This document shows positions 20,476-31,930 of a DNA stretch of 64,000 bases, piece after piece. The notes beneath the pieces are model-generated. The model worked only from the letters and a program-made list of their open reading frames with translations, was not told the DNA's origin and did not search any database. The DNA comes from Hemileia vastatrix. Taxonomy: Eukaryota > Basidiomycota > Pucciniomycetes > Pucciniales > Zaghouaniaceae. How positions within the stretch are numbered: the stretch's first letter is position 1; each line of letters begins with the position of its first letter. Made by a program: the position numbers and the translations under genes. The stretch spans positions 6,059,501-6,123,500 of the forward strand of contig JASXTE010000011.1 in assembly GCA_030280995.1 (NCBI GenBank). Direction: 5' to 3'.

Positions 20476-21475
20476 GTAGGAGAAATGATGGCAAAAAATT
20501 ACAAAAATTTTAAGGAAGCTTTCAATACACAAATCAAAATGTGGTGCCTTATAATCATTATCTCTCTAAAATATTTAGTTTTCATATAAATGTGGAAGTG
20601 GCAACTACAATATCTTCAGTCAAGTATCTCTATAAATATGTGTGCAAGGGTTATGATAGTTACTCAATGGTCCTGCAGACTGACAGAATAATAGATGAGC
20701 AAAGGAGTATCTGGATAGTAGGAATTTTTCAGAAGTTTAAGCAAGATGGAAATGGTTTGCTTTTCCACTTCATGGTCATGAACCAGCAGTTAAAAATTTA
20801 CAGCTCCATTTTCCCAATCAACAGACAGTTATATTTAATCTTAGGGGGGAAACGTCAACTGAAGGTACTCTGTAGGAAACAGGAAAACCACCCTAACAGA
20901 GTGGTTTACAGAATTCTCTAATTCCCCAACTGCTGAGGTGGCCCAGGGGGTCAGCTCCTCTGATGCTCCAATCCAGTTTGTTTGGAATGTGTGAGTCCTT
21001 AGGATTTTCTTCTATAATATTACTCCTTCCTAATTCAAAGTTGGTGTGCAGAAGTAGCAAAAAGTGGACAATTCAACAAATAGACAAAACCATTGGGGGT
21101 GTTGCCTTTTGTAGACCAAATGCTCAAGAGAAGTTTTACTTGTGCCTTCTGCTTTACCATGTGGCTGGACCAATAATCTATGAAGCTCTGAGAAATGTGC
21201 ATGGTGTCCAACATCAAACCTTCAAGGCTTCTTTCTTAGCATATGGTCTTTTTAAATATAATTCTGAATACAAGAAATGCTTGGATGAAGCATCATTAAT
21301 GAAGACCGGGAATCAACTCAGAAAAATTTTCACTTCTATTCTAATCTGGAATCATCCTGCTTATCCATTGGGTCTTATTGAATCACACATTTTTGAACTT
21401 GAAGATGACTGCCAAAATATCCTTCATACAAAGTCTCACATTTTTCAGCCTTCCAACCAACAAATCAGAAATTAA
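20476..21475 (+). pseudogene. Helitron Rep C-terminal part, decayed
   Basis: The sequence resumes as RRNDGK directly after the Harbinger. Recognisable Helitron blocks include VVPYNHYLSKIFSFHINVEV and SVKYLYKYVCKGYDS at 20541-20670, then RPNAQEKFYLCLLLYHVAGP and FKASFLAYGLF near 21110-21260. At least two frameshifts interrupt it. Confidence 0.85.
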
Positions 21476-21583
21476 ACTTTGAATTATATTAGCCTCCTGC
21501 TTAATAAACAAGGTTACTCTTTATCTTAATACAGACTTCCTGAGCCAGCACAAACCTTTTATCTATCTACAGGTCAGCTCATC

Positions 21584-23175
21584 TTGGAAGAACAGTCATA
21601 TGACAGGCAGGAGCTTACTGAAAAATGGAGAAATAAGTATCATTTGTCCAATGCAGACCAGAAAAATGCTTTTGATGCAGTTACACAGGTCCATGAATCT
21701 GGAGAGGGTGGTATATTTTTCTTTGATGAACCTGGGGGAACCGGTAAAACATTTTTTGAAAACATGATCCTGGTATGGTTCAGAGGTCACAGAAACATTG
21801 CTCTTGTGGTTTCTTCTTCAGGGATAGCATCTATACTTCTAGAAGGGGAAGGAAAGCTCATTTGAGGCTTAAGATTCCAATTGATATAAATCAAGATTCA
21901 TATTGTCGTATTAAAGCACAGAGTGACCTAGATATAATTTTGAGGATGAAAAAGTTGATCATATGGGATGTATCTCCAGCACAACATTGCCATTTTTCTG
22001 AGGTTGTGGATAGAAGTTTACAGGGTATACTGAAAAACAATCTTTCTTTTGGGGGAATTGTTATGCTTTTTACTGGTAAGCATTTTCAAATAACATCTAA
22101 CTATTAAAACTTCTTTTTTATTAAATAAATGGATAAATATATATTTCCATTTCCATTATCATACATTTTTACTTATTCCAAAATATATTACTTTCTCATA
22201 ACTTTATGTCATTCTTCAGGGGACTTTAGACAATGACTTCCAGTTGTACCAAAAGGATAAAGAGGACAGATATTATCTTCAACTTTAATTCACAGATATA
22301 TCTGGCCAAAATTTAAAAAACTCCACCTGACCATCAACATGAGTCTTTTTCAGACAGGAATGAGTGATGAGTAAGTACAAGATTCTGCCTGTTTTTTGAG
22401 TGGATGAATCAAATAGGGGAAGGAAGAACACCAAATCCAGATTTGTTGGAGATTCCTTCTAAACACTGTGTTTCCAGTGGTCCTGATGGGTTGAAAGAAT
22501 TAGTCACTGTGTTATACCCTGGAATTAATTCTTTGGATAACAGTAATGAAGAGGTATTTAAAAATTAGGTCCATCCTAGCCGCAAAAAATGTGGATACAG
22601 ATGAATTTAACAAATTGGTTCTGAATATTCTATCAGGAAGAATATCAACTTTTTATAGCTCTGATCAAGCTATTTATGATGATAGATTACTAAAAAATTT
22701 ATTTCTAATAGATTACTTAAACACTATCAATTTATCAGGTTTTTCTCTACACTCTTTGTCACCAAAGAAGGGTTTCACCATCATGTTACTTTGTAATATT
22801 GACCCAGCTGCAGATTTATGTAATGGAATAAGGCTGGTGGTTTCACATATTGAAAGAAATGTGATAGAAGCATGTATACTCTCTGGACCATATGAAGGAA
22901 ATTGGGTGTTTATCCCAAGGATCACATTGGAGAGCTCACCCAATTCCAGTATTCCTTTCCCACTGCGCATAATTGAGCTACCTATTAGATTAGCTTATAG
23001 AATGAAAATTAAAAAGGCCCAAGGTCAATATTTAGAAATTGTAGGTCTTAACCTGGAATCACCAGTTTTTGCACATGGTCAGTTATATGTAGCACTTTCA
23101 AGGGCCAATTACAGTGGAAATGTCTATGTACTATTACCTGAGAAAGTTGAAGGAAGGGAAGTAAATTTTGTATAA
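21584..23175 (+). pseudogene. Helitron PIF1-like helicase domain, broken
   Basis: The Walker A block GGTGKTFF follows LSNADQKNAFDAV and precedes ALVVSSSGIAS, all typical of Helitron PIF1 helicases. After frame changes the last 209 codons (22546-23175) are open and contain GFTIMLLCNIDP, LCNGIRLVV, KKAQGQ and GQLYVALSRA, the usual C-terminal motifs. The helicase would unwind the transposing strand. A stop or shift after 21865 and again before 22546 inactivates it. Confidence 0.9.
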
Positions 23176-23309
23176 AAAGAAGAACTAATTAATTTTATTT
23201 AATATTTATTGTGAAAGGGAGGGAGTTTAATAAAAATAATACACTTGTATTGACCTTTAGCCTTGATTCCATCCAAGGCTAAGATCACTCACATCTGGGA
23301 CCAATGTCT

Positions 23310-23516
23310 GGATGTATAATCATGTCAATCATGCATATTCTACACTTTTATAACAAAAATCCTGATATTTGGCCCAGAATTTTAATCATGCCAATTATGC
23401 ATATTCAAGACAGTTATAACAAACATCCAGGCTAAAGGTGTGGATGTGTAATCATGCCAATCATGCATATTCAACACAGTTAAGACAAACATTTTGGCCA
23501 AAGCCCTGGATGTATA
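23310..23516 (+). repeat. Tandem repeat of about 65 bp in Helitron tail, left part
   Basis: Three units contain GGATGTRTAATCATGYCAAT and TATGCATATTCAA, spaced 65-66 bp apart. The array resumes at 31757 on the far side of E3, which shows that E3 inserted within it. Confidence 0.85.
23512..23516 (+). repeat. E3 target-site duplication, left
   Basis: GTATA before the TGTCA start; the same five bases follow the 3' LTR at 31752-31756. The uninterrupted array unit at 23313 reads GTATAATCATG, confirming the empty site. Confidence 0.9.
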
Positions 23517-24316
23517 TGTCATGCGCCACGTGACACTCGAGGCAAAAGTAGCTCATTAAATTAATAATAAGAGGCTCAAATCCATACTCAAAGTTCAGAA
23601 AGAAATTCTCCATAGAAACTGCGACTTTCCTTTGTGTACTCCCTATTCAACTGCGCTAGCCTAAACTCTAAATCTAAATTAGTCAATCTCTCAATAGTGT
23701 GTGTTAGTCTTTTTCTCAATAAGTGACGCACAGCGCAATAGTTAATATAATAGTACATTAAAAGGTTTATGAAATGTCTGTGGGTTATTAAGGGGTAGTG
23801 AGTATGGACGGAATGGTTAGTGAAGGATTAAAGGGTTAACAGATGTTAGTGAGGAGGGTCCAGGTGTAACGGATGTATATTAATGGTCTGTGGTGCGTGG
23901 AATAGTGGATGGGTATGAGGTCAATGCGAGGAGGAGTAAAGGATATAAAAGGGGTTGGGTATTTGGTTCGATACTCTTCAGAATTAAATTATAAAACGTA
24001 TTTATAGTTAATAGTGGTAAAATCTTTTCAGTTAAATCATTATTATTGTATCTTTCTTTAGTTTCTCAATAATAATTTCTAAATCCTAAATCTTTGATTG
24101 TTGAGTTTCCAACCCTTCATGAGATCTTAAGAATTTTAATATTACCTTTCAATTATATTAGAATCCTTCTCAAACATAGCTCGAAGCAGTAGTTCTTCCT
24201 TCAAGTCAACTTCAAATCACTTCCTCAAATCATTCCTCTGCTTCAAAGAAGTCTCTAAGCTCCTCATCTCACTTACAGGAACATCCTCAACCTTGTGCGT
24301 AGGTCGTCCGGTGACA
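23517..24316 (+). repeat. E3 5' LTR (800 bp)
   Basis: Begins TGTCATGCGCCACGTGACAC and ends TGACA. A TATA-like GGATATAAAAGGGG lies at about 23941-23954, a plausible promoter. Confidence 0.9.
23941..23954 (+). promoter_or_regulatory. Probable TATA box in E3 LTR
   Basis: GGATATAAAAGGGG is conserved in the 3' LTR copy near 31376-31389 and, on the reverse strand, as an AAAAGGGGTT-type match near 13180-13200. Confidence 0.6.
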
Positions 24317-24392
24317 GTATAATTTAATTCTCCGTAGTTCTCATTCTTTGCACTACTACGCCCCTTTTCAGGTGTTTCTCTAAATTCTTAAA

Positions 24393-25581
24393 ATGGCACC
24401 TGTTCAACGCACTCCTCCTATGGGCGCTACTACTATAGCTCGCACCAGAGGCAGGCCAACAGACACTTGGCCTGTTTCCTACACTCACTCCTTGGAGCCA
24501 TTCAACCTTAGGGAACGGCAACATTCAGTCCAATCTGTAAAAGACATCCCACAAGATTTTGATGATTCTAGTGATGATGAAGAAGGAGAGGATAAAATGC
24601 ACGAGGCACCATCCGCCCCTGCTAATCACCCTTCTGGTCAACCTTCTGAACCTGGACCATCTAATTCTCTGGAAGATTTCATCAGACTTTTCATGAAAAC
24701 TCTTTCAAATTCAACGTCTTCAGAGGGATCTAAATTCAAAACTCCTTCTATGAAATCTCCTGATAAATTTGATGGAGAAAATCCAGACAGATTGCGGCCC
24801 TTCTTGAAAACCTGCAAGCTCCTGTTCCATAATGACCCTCGAACCTTCAATAACGACTGATCAAAGATTGTTTATGCTTCTTCATTCCTGGCCGGAAAAG
24901 CAGCAAGATGGTTTGAACCTTATCTTCGCATGCTCTCTTTGACCGAAACCCACTTACTTATTAATAACTGGGAAAAGTTCGAAGACCAACTCTTCACGTT
25001 GTTTGGTGACCCTAACAAAACTGACAACGCAGAAATTGAACTTGATTTTCTTTGCATGAGTGATAATGGTAAAGCCTCTGAATATATCTCAAACTTCAGA
25101 GCACTTCAAAATTGAGTAGGTTGGAATGATGCTGCCCTCAAGTATCATTTCAAAAAAAAAGACTTCCTTCAAGGATTCTGGATCAGTTAAATCTTCACGG
25201 TCAGAAGATGACTACTTTAATGGATTTAATGGATCAAACCCTCGAACTCGACGGCTTCTACCAAGGAGGACTTCAACATCGTCGATACGCCAACAAATCT
25301 CAAGGCCTAAATTTTAAATCGGGACCTTCTTCACACACACAGACAACTCAATCCTCCTTGATCCAATCCAAACCCAATAAGGGAAAGGACAAACCTCGAC
25401 CAAAAAGCTCGACCCCAGGCGATATCAGTAAAGTACTGGATCCTAAAGGGGAACTTAAAGAAGCTGAGAGGAAGAGACAATCAGATAATGTGTTATGTAT
25501 GTATTGCGGGGGTAAGAACAAGCTTGAAGATTGTGTGAAATTGAAGGAAAGAGAAGGTACTAGTTCGAAGTCAAAAAACTA
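24393..25581 (+). pseudogene. E3 gag, interrupted by stops
   Basis: Starts MAPVQRTPPMG at 24393. It runs through an acidic, Pro-rich N-terminus and a retrotransposon Gag domain (AARWFEPYL, WEKFEDQLFTLFGDPNK, SEYISNFRAL), with in-frame stops at 24858 and about 25113 and a frameshift near 25150. The end (to 25581) is Lys/Ser-rich with a damaged knuckle, CMYCGGKNKLEDC, lacking the His of CCHC. Confidence 0.9.
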
Positions 25582-25596
25582 GTAGATAGTTTACTT

Positions 25597-26292
25597 GTGT
25601 GCAAAGCAAACTATCTTATCTCTCCCAGTGCACAGAACCTCCATGTCTTAATGACTGGAGTTGCCTTAAATTGCTTGAGATTAATTCTTTTTAAGGAGGA
25701 TATCCCCTTCAGTTGTCTTATAGACTCTGGAGCTTCAATTTCTTTTGTTAGTTTATCTTTTGCCGAGAAGTTACAGCTGACATTTACAGATATCGATTGA
25801 ACTCCAATTTATTTGGTCAAATCTGAGGAACCCAAATATTGGGTCAGTAAGAAAGTTTTATGGGTTTTCAACTTTCCGAACTTTCCCCCCTTAGAGTGGG
25901 AATTATCAGTCTTGGATGCCCCAAGGATGGATGATACCATTCTTGGCCATGACTTTTTAACGCATTGGAATCCTGAAATCGATTGGACACGGGGATTGAT
26001 CACCCCACGTACTAAGTATATTTCTGATTCTTTAATGCAGGTCAATAGGGAGTTAAACAACCCGCCTGACAATTTCCTGCTAGACGACAAATCTCTTCCA
26101 GATTACTTGCAAGCATCTGATCTTTCTTTAAATGAGCAATTGGCTAACCCTTCTAGCTTGATGACTTCACTCAAAGAGGATTTAAATTGCCTCGAAGTAA
26201 TAGAATTATGCTCTCTCAATTTTGGTCTTCCCTCGACAGATTCCCTCAAAGATGATGAGGACAACCAAATCGACGTTGAAGCCATTAAATAA
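25597..26292 (+). pseudogene. E3 aspartic protease region
   Basis: CLIDSGASISFVS carries the DSGA active site, followed by LGHDFL and WNPEIDW, as in chromovirus proteases. A stop at 25798-25800 splits it, and another at 26290-26292 separates it from RT. Confidence 0.85.
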
Positions 26293-27150
26293 ACTCTACC
26301 AGAAATCTATCATGATTTCCTTGATGTTTTCTCAATCCGCAAGGCCAATATATTACCACCTCATCAACCCTACAACCAGCAAATAGAGTTAATAGGTCCA
26401 GTACCTCCGGCAGGTCCTGTCTATTCTTTGTCAAAGGACAAATCTCAAGTCCTTCGAGTCTACATTGCAGAGAATGTAGCCAAAGGTTTCATCAGAGCCA
26501 GTAAATCTCCAACCGGCTCCCCTGTTCTTTTTGTAAAGAAAAAGGACGGTAGTCTTAGGTTGTGTGTTGACTATAGAATGCTCAACACAGTCACTAAGAA
26601 GAATGCATATCCTGTTCCTCGTATGTCATTGCTTCTTACCCTTTTTAATGGTGCTAATTTCTTTTCTAAAATTGATCTTAGAGGCGCTTACATTCTTATT
26701 TGCATTGCGGAATGTCATGAACCACTGACTGCAATGCGCACTAGATTTGGTAGTTTTGAATATTTAGTTATGCCTTTTGGATTGTGTAACACACCATCAA
26801 CTTTTCAAACTTTTGTCAATGACATCTATCAAGATGTTGTTGAACAATTTGTTCTCGTCTATTTAGATGATATTTTAATTTTCTCAAAGACACTAGATGA
26901 ACATATTCATCATGTTTGACAGGTTCTAAATTGACTTCGAGATCACAGTCTCTATGCCAAGCATAATAAATGCAAATTCCACCTAAAATCTATTGATTTT
27001 TTGGGTTTTACGTTATCCACTGATGGTTTAGTCATGGACGACAAAAAAGTCCAAAAAATCCTGGAATGGCCTGAGCCCAAATCTGTTAAATCCCTCCAGG
27101 TGGGCTGAATTCCTGTCTGAACTTCCTTTTTCTATTTCCTATCGCCCAGG
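26293..27150 (+). pseudogene. E3 reverse transcriptase; RNase H mostly deleted
   Basis: RT motifs are clear: GSPVLFVKKKDGSLR, DYRMLN, FSKIDLRGAY, MPFGLCNTPSTFQ and YLDDILIFS. After LGFTLSTDGL and KSVKSLQ (about 27100) the sequence jumps to WAEFLSELPFSISYRPGKN, the end of RNase H, so about 250 residues are missing. A stop at 26917 also breaks the frame. Confidence 0.9.
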
Positions 27151-27163
27151 TAAGAACTGCATT

Positions 27164-27417
27164 CACCACACAATATGGGGGGCGGACTTGCTAGCAAGTC
27201 CGCAACCTTGGACCCAAACTCACCGAACACACATTGAGCTATTGATAAAGGAGCCATACAATCAGGAATGAACACCACTCAGAAGAACAGTTTTAGGTGG
27301 GTGTTCAAGTAGAGTTCAGTATGGGTTCAGTATGAGTTCAGTCTGAGTTCCATCTGAGTTCCATCTGAGTTCAGGTTGAGGACTTGCTAGCAAGTTCACC
27401 CCCTATATTGCGTAGTG
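27164..27417 (-). mobile_element. CACTA-type MITE copy 1 (254 bp, TSD ATT)
   Basis: Ends CACCACACAATAT / ATATTGCGTAGTG, flanked by ATT on both sides (27161-27163 and 27418-27420). The palindrome GACTTGCTAGCAAGTC sits just inside each end (one base changed at the right). It lies in E3 between RNase H and integrase. Copies 2 and 3 (45408 and 55195) are in the opposite orientation. Confidence 0.9.
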
Positions 27418-27420
27418 ATT

Positions 27421-28558
27421 GTCCCATATATCTTGTCATGTTGGGACAAGGTTTACCCACAGTTGGGGGACGCATTTGCTGACAAGAACCCAGCAAATGT
27501 GAAATCAATCTTCAACAAATCAATGTTAACGACTCATCAACTTAATTCAATGACAATTCAATCTTTTCAAAATCCATTATCCAACATCCTCGAAGCTCAG
27601 TCAAAGGACAATTATTGTTTAGGGTTAAAAGACAAAATACTCTTGAAGAAAGGGGCCAAAAGATTTAGTATTGAATCAGGTCTATTACTTTTCAAGGGTA
27701 GAGTAGTCATACCCGACAACAATGAAATAAAATTATGTATTTTCAATAGTTGACATGAATCTCCATTAGCTGTTCATTTTGGGGTTGATAAAACCTACCA
27801 GTTAATAGCAAGCAAGGGATTTCTTCTGGCCAGGTATGACCAGGGAAATCAAGGCCTATATAAAAGCTTGTTACAAATGTAATAGGAATAAGGCTCCCCA
27901 TCACCAGAAGTATGGGTTGCTTCAACCACTTACTATTCCCTCTAAACCTTGGGAATCTTTATTGATGGATTTTATTTCTCAACTTCCTCTCTCTAATAAT
28001 TTTGATGCTATATTAGTAATAGTGGATAGATTTTCAAAAATGTCTATTTTTATTAAAACCACTACTACTGCTACTGCAGATGATTTGTCAAAATTGTTTC
28101 TAGAATATGTATTTTCCAAACACAGCTTACCTAATGATATTATTTTAGATAGAGGCTCATTGTTTGTATCCACATTCTGGACTCAACTGTGTCAAAAACT
28201 CAATATCACGAGGAACCTCTCCACAGCTTATCACCCTGAAACCGATGCTCAAACCAAAAGGGTCAACCAAATCCTCAAACAATATCTTCAAATGTATTTC
28301 AGTTACCAACAAGATGATTGGACCACATGGTTACCATTGGCCAAATTTGCTTATAATAACTCGACTCATTCTTTGACACAACAATCTCCTTTCGAAACTG
28401 TTTATGGAAGACATCCTCGATTCAACTCAATCCATGTAGGAACTAATAATCCTGCGGAACATTATCTTCGAACCATATCACGACTCCAAGAGGAACTTAA
28501 ATCAAATTTGGAATTAGCGGTTCAAAGGTACAAGGAACAGGCCGACAAACATCAATAA
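27421..28558 (+). pseudogene. E3 integrase
   Basis: Includes an HHCC-type finger remnant (HFGVDKT...CYKCNRNKAPHH), the catalytic block MDFISQLP, LDRGSLF in place of the usual SDRGSQF, and YHPETDAQTKRVNQ, where the usual catalytic Glu of the TERVNQ motif is Lys. One frameshift occurs near 27750-27840 and a stop at 28556. The Glu-to-Lys change alone should abolish strand transfer. Confidence 0.9.
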
Positions 28559-29014
28559 ACTGCTCCTTCTTTTAAACCAGGAGACAAAGTATGGCTCAAC
28601 GCACGAAATATTCAAACAACTCGACCATCAAAGAAACTGGCTGAAAAACGCTTGGGGCGGTTTGAAATCGACTCTGAAGTCTCTAAAACTGCATTTCGAC
28701 TCAAGCTACCTCCTAAATGGCAGGCTATTCACCCTGTTTTTCACATATCTCTTCTGTAACTGGCTCGAGAAATATACCCAGGCAAGAACCAACCTCCTCC
28801 GGATCTGGTCGAAGTAGAAGACCATCTAGAGTGGGAAGTAAGCCATATCCTTGATTCAAGAATGCGCAAGGGGAAACTTCAATACCTTGTGGAATGGGAA
28901 GGCTTCCTTGATGACTCAGACAAAACATCCTGGGAACCAGCCATCAATTTTTCTAACACCCCTGAACTCCTAAAATCTTTTCATCTTAAATACCCTTTAA
29001 AACCAAAACCTTAA
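28559..29014 (+). pseudogene. E3 integrase C-terminus and chromodomain
   Basis: FKPGDKVWLNARNIQT and a GPF-like KLAEKRLGRFEI lead to a chromodomain (VEDHLEWEVSHILDSR, LQYLVEWEGF, TSWEPA). Chromodomains direct such elements to modified histone tails. A stop at 28757-28759 interrupts it. The end is KYPLKPKP at 29012. Confidence 0.9.
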
Positions 29015-29936
29015 AACTCTCTTTTATTTTTTTTTCTCTTTTTTATTTCTTTCTTCTCTTATCTTTTCTTCTTTTTAAAATCTAAATCATCTTTACTTCT
29101 AAAAAATTCTTTAATTTTGTTTTCTTCTTTATTCTTTTTCTTTTCAAAATTTTTCAACCTTCTTTAAAATAAATAAAATATAATTTAAAATAAAATAAAA
29201 TGAAATAAAATTCAAATTAAAATAAATAAATAAAATTTCAAGATAAAAATAAATAAAATAAAATAAAATAAAAATAAAATAAACCAAATTAAAATAAATT
29301 AAATTAAAATTAAAATCTTTTTTCTTTAAAAAATTTTTACTTCTTTTTCTTTTTTCTTTTCAAATTTCTATATACTTTCTTTCTCTAAAAATTTTTTTTC
29401 CTCGAACTATCAAAATTTTTCACAAACATTACACAACCATCTTTCTCGAACTTCACTTTAACCTCTAAATCACTCTTTTAAATTCTTCAAAAAAATTACT
29501 TCTTTCCTTCAAAATCCTCTTAAAATTTTTTATTTCTTCTTTTTTTTCAAATAACTAAAATCCTCAAATAAACTTTCATAAATAACAAATTGTTTTTTTC
29601 TTTAAATTTTATTTACAACAAAATTATTTCAATCAACTATTTCTTTTTTCTTTCTTTTTTCTTACTTAATTCTTTCTTTTCGAACTTTAAAATTAAAACT
29701 CCTTCAATCAAATATTCTTTCTTTTTTCTTTCTCTCATTTAAACTTCTTCTTTCAAAATTTTAAAACAAATTCTATTTAAATATTTTTTCTGTCTTTTTT
29801 TTTCTCTCCAAATCTTATAATAAATATATAATAAAATAAAATAAAAAGTTAAAGTTCTAAATAAAACAACAAAATAAAATAACTAAATACAAATTGTTTT
29901 ACTTTTCTTTTCTTTCTCTTTCTTTTCTTTTTCATT
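29015..29936. repeat. T-rich and AAAAT-type low-complexity tract of E3
   Basis: CT/T-rich sequence with an AAATAAAATAAAATAAAAAT tract at about 29160-29310. No gene. It lies between pol and the antisense gene. Confidence 0.85.
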
Positions 29937-30900
29937 TTAAATTTTCTCTTTTATCTTCTCCTGAACCAATCCCTTCATCTTCTCCAAAATTTTCCTTATC
30001 TCCTTTCTACATTTTTCAAAATTCTCCCCCTCTCCTACCGGAATCAGTTCTCCAAGTTCCAGTAGCTCCTCGGCTACGTCAAAGGAAGAGGCATCGATAA
30101 TCTTATTGATTTCGCCGCTCAAGTCTTCAATAAATCTCAACTGTCGAACCTGACGAGGCTTCTTTGACCATACCTGATTGAGGGTTTCTTTGTGTTTCTC
30201 CCTTGAGGTAACCGCCAGTAATCTATCTTTGACTGACACTGCCACTTCCACAGCAGTGGGTTCCACAAGGGTCGCTTCCACATTTAAAGCTTCCTCCATA
30301 GGGACTTCGATGATGACGTCTGAATTCTAAAACAAAATCATCAGTACCTAAATTTCTAAAATATCAGGAAATAGACTTACTTCAAAAATAGGGTCAACCT
30401 CCAAAAATAATTTTGGAGTGACCTCCACCGCCACATCCCTCTCCTCTTTGTCATCTTCAATGACCACCCTTCACTTTTTCGGGGTCCTCCTCGACCAACT
30501 TGTCAACTTCCTCTTCTACTACTTGCTTCTTGCTCGCAGCCCGAGTCACCCAGGTTGCCACATCATCCTCATCCTTCTCCTCACTCTCCCCCACTGATTG
30601 ATCGTCCCCAATTTAGAAGTCCCAAATGTCTTTGACTACTTCCTTCGTCTTAGGGATTACCCAATATTTTGTCTTAGTGAACCGACTCTCGATATCGGCA
30701 TTCTTTGACAAGGTGTCACACGCCACCCTTCTCCATCGGCAAAATTTGCACTTCTGGCAAGGCCCTTGTGTCGCCGTGCTTTCTACGCAAAAATATTCCA
30801 TTGACTCGCAGGCCGTGCAAGTCTTGGAAAACTGTCGTGTAACAATACCCCTATCCGCTTTAGGGTGTGGGGAAATCCGTCATAGAAGGGAAGTTAGTGT
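29937..30900 (-). pseudogene. Antisense Zn2Cys6-like gene of E3 (one stop, one frameshift)
   Basis: On the minus strand a segment ending near 30700 reads C-x2-C-x6-C-x12-C-x2-C-x6-C, spanning CTACESMEYFC and CKFCRWRRVAC, with one extra Cys pair in the spacer. After an in-frame stop (about 30614) the frame remains open in an acidic region, shifts once near 30470, then crosses a clean 54-nt phase-0 intron (30380-30327, GTAAGT...TTTTAG) into a 108-codon exon ending at 29937. The C-terminus is helix-rich and charged but not clearly alignable with genes A/B. The start is lost. Position matches the antisense genes of E1 and E2. Confidence 0.7.
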
Positions 30901-30951
30901 GGGAAGTATGTCTTACACTTAACGGAGCTTGCGTTCTTATACCTGGGCATC

Positions 30952-31751
30952 TGTCACACACCACGTGACACTTGAGGCAAAAGTAGCTCATTAAATCAAT
31001 AATAAGAGACTCAAATCCATACTCGAAGCGCAGAAAGCAATTCTCCATAGCAACTGCAACTTTCCTTTGTGTACTCGCTATTCAACCACGCTAGCCTAAA
31101 CTCTAAATCTAAATGAGTCAATCTCTCAATAGTGTGTGTTAGTCTTTTTCTCAATAAGCGACGCACAGCGCAATAGTTAATATAATAGTACATTAAAAGG
31201 TTTATGAAATGTCTGTGGGTTATTAAGGGGTAGTGAGCATGGACGGAATGGTTAGTGAAGGATTAAAGGGTTAACAGATGTTAGTGAGGAGGGTCCAGGT
31301 GTAACGGATGTATATTAATGGTCTGTGGTGCGTGGAATAGTGGATGGGTATGAGGTCAATGCAAGGAGGAGTAAAGGATATAAAAGGGGTTGGGTTTTTG
31401 GTTTGATACTCTTCAGAATTAAATTATAAAACGTATTTATAGTTAATAGTGGTAAAATCTTTTCAGTTAAATCATTATTATTGTATCTTTCTTTATTTTC
31501 TCAATAATCATTTCTAAATCCTAAATCTTTGATTTTTGAGTTTCCAACCCTTCATGAGATCTTAAGAATTTTAATATTACCTTTCAATTATATTAGAATC
31601 CTTCTCAAACATAGCTTGAAGCAGTAGTTCTTCCTTCGAGTCATCTTCGAATCACTTCCTCGAATCATTCCTCTGCTTCAAAGAAGTCTCTAAGCTCTTC
31701 ATCTCACTTACAGGAACATCCTTGACCTTGTGCGTAGGTCGTCCGGTGACA
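30952..31751 (+). repeat. E3 3' LTR (800 bp)
   Basis: Begins TGTCACACACCACGTGACAC and ends TGACA, followed by the duplication GTATA. It differs from the 5' LTR at a modest number of scattered positions. Confidence 0.9.
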
Positions 31752-31756
31752 GTATA

Positions 31757-31890
31757 ATCATGTCAATCATGATTACTCAACATTATTATGACTAAAATCC
31801 GGGCCAAAGGTAAGGATGTTTAAGGATTTCTACAATATGATGTGCATATCACGCAGGAACACACATCCTGGCCAAAGGTTTGGATGTGTG
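31757..31890 (+). repeat. Continuation of the Helitron tail repeats
   Basis: ATCATGTCAATCATGATTAC and GGGCCAAAGGTAAGGATGT continue the units seen at 23310-23516. Confidence 0.75.
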
Positions 31891-31895
31891 CGAGG

Positions 31896-31928
31896 CTGCT
31901 GACCATCTGCATCACAGATGGGTAGCAG
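31896..31928 (+). terminator. Probable Helitron 3' terminal hairpin
   Basis: CTGCTGACCATCTG, loop CATCA, CAGATGGGTAGCAG forms a 14-bp stem with one mismatch. It stops where homology to another repeat begins (about 31931). The canonical CTRR end is not intact. Confidence 0.5.
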
Positions 31929-31930
31929 GC

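Larger units (their letters stand above)
23517..31751 (+). mobile_element. E3: chromodomain Ty3/gypsy element (chromovirus), degenerate
   Basis: Two 800-bp LTRs (23517-24316 and 30952-31751; TGTCA...TGACA) enclose gag, protease, RT, integrase and a chromodomain in canonical Ty3 order. Stops, a deletion of most of RNase H and a MITE insertion disable it. Downstream of pol it has an AT-rich tract and an antisense Zn2Cys6-like pseudogene, echoing E1 and E2. The 5-bp duplication GTATA flanks it. Confidence 0.95.
14070..31930 (+). mobile_element. Decayed Helitron, opened by Harbinger and E3 insertions
   Basis: Coding remains run in order: zinc-finger-like N-terminal region, Rep/HUH domain, then a PIF1-type helicase. 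The Harbinger insertion at 16075-20472 and the Ty3 insertion at 23517-31751 split it. Removing the Harbinger with its ATT duplication restores a PLY-C-RRND junction typical of Helitron Rep. The 3' end is inferred at about 31930, where a hairpin (31896-31928) meets sequence homologous to an unrelated LTR-like repeat. The 5' boundary is approximate. Confidence 0.8.
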
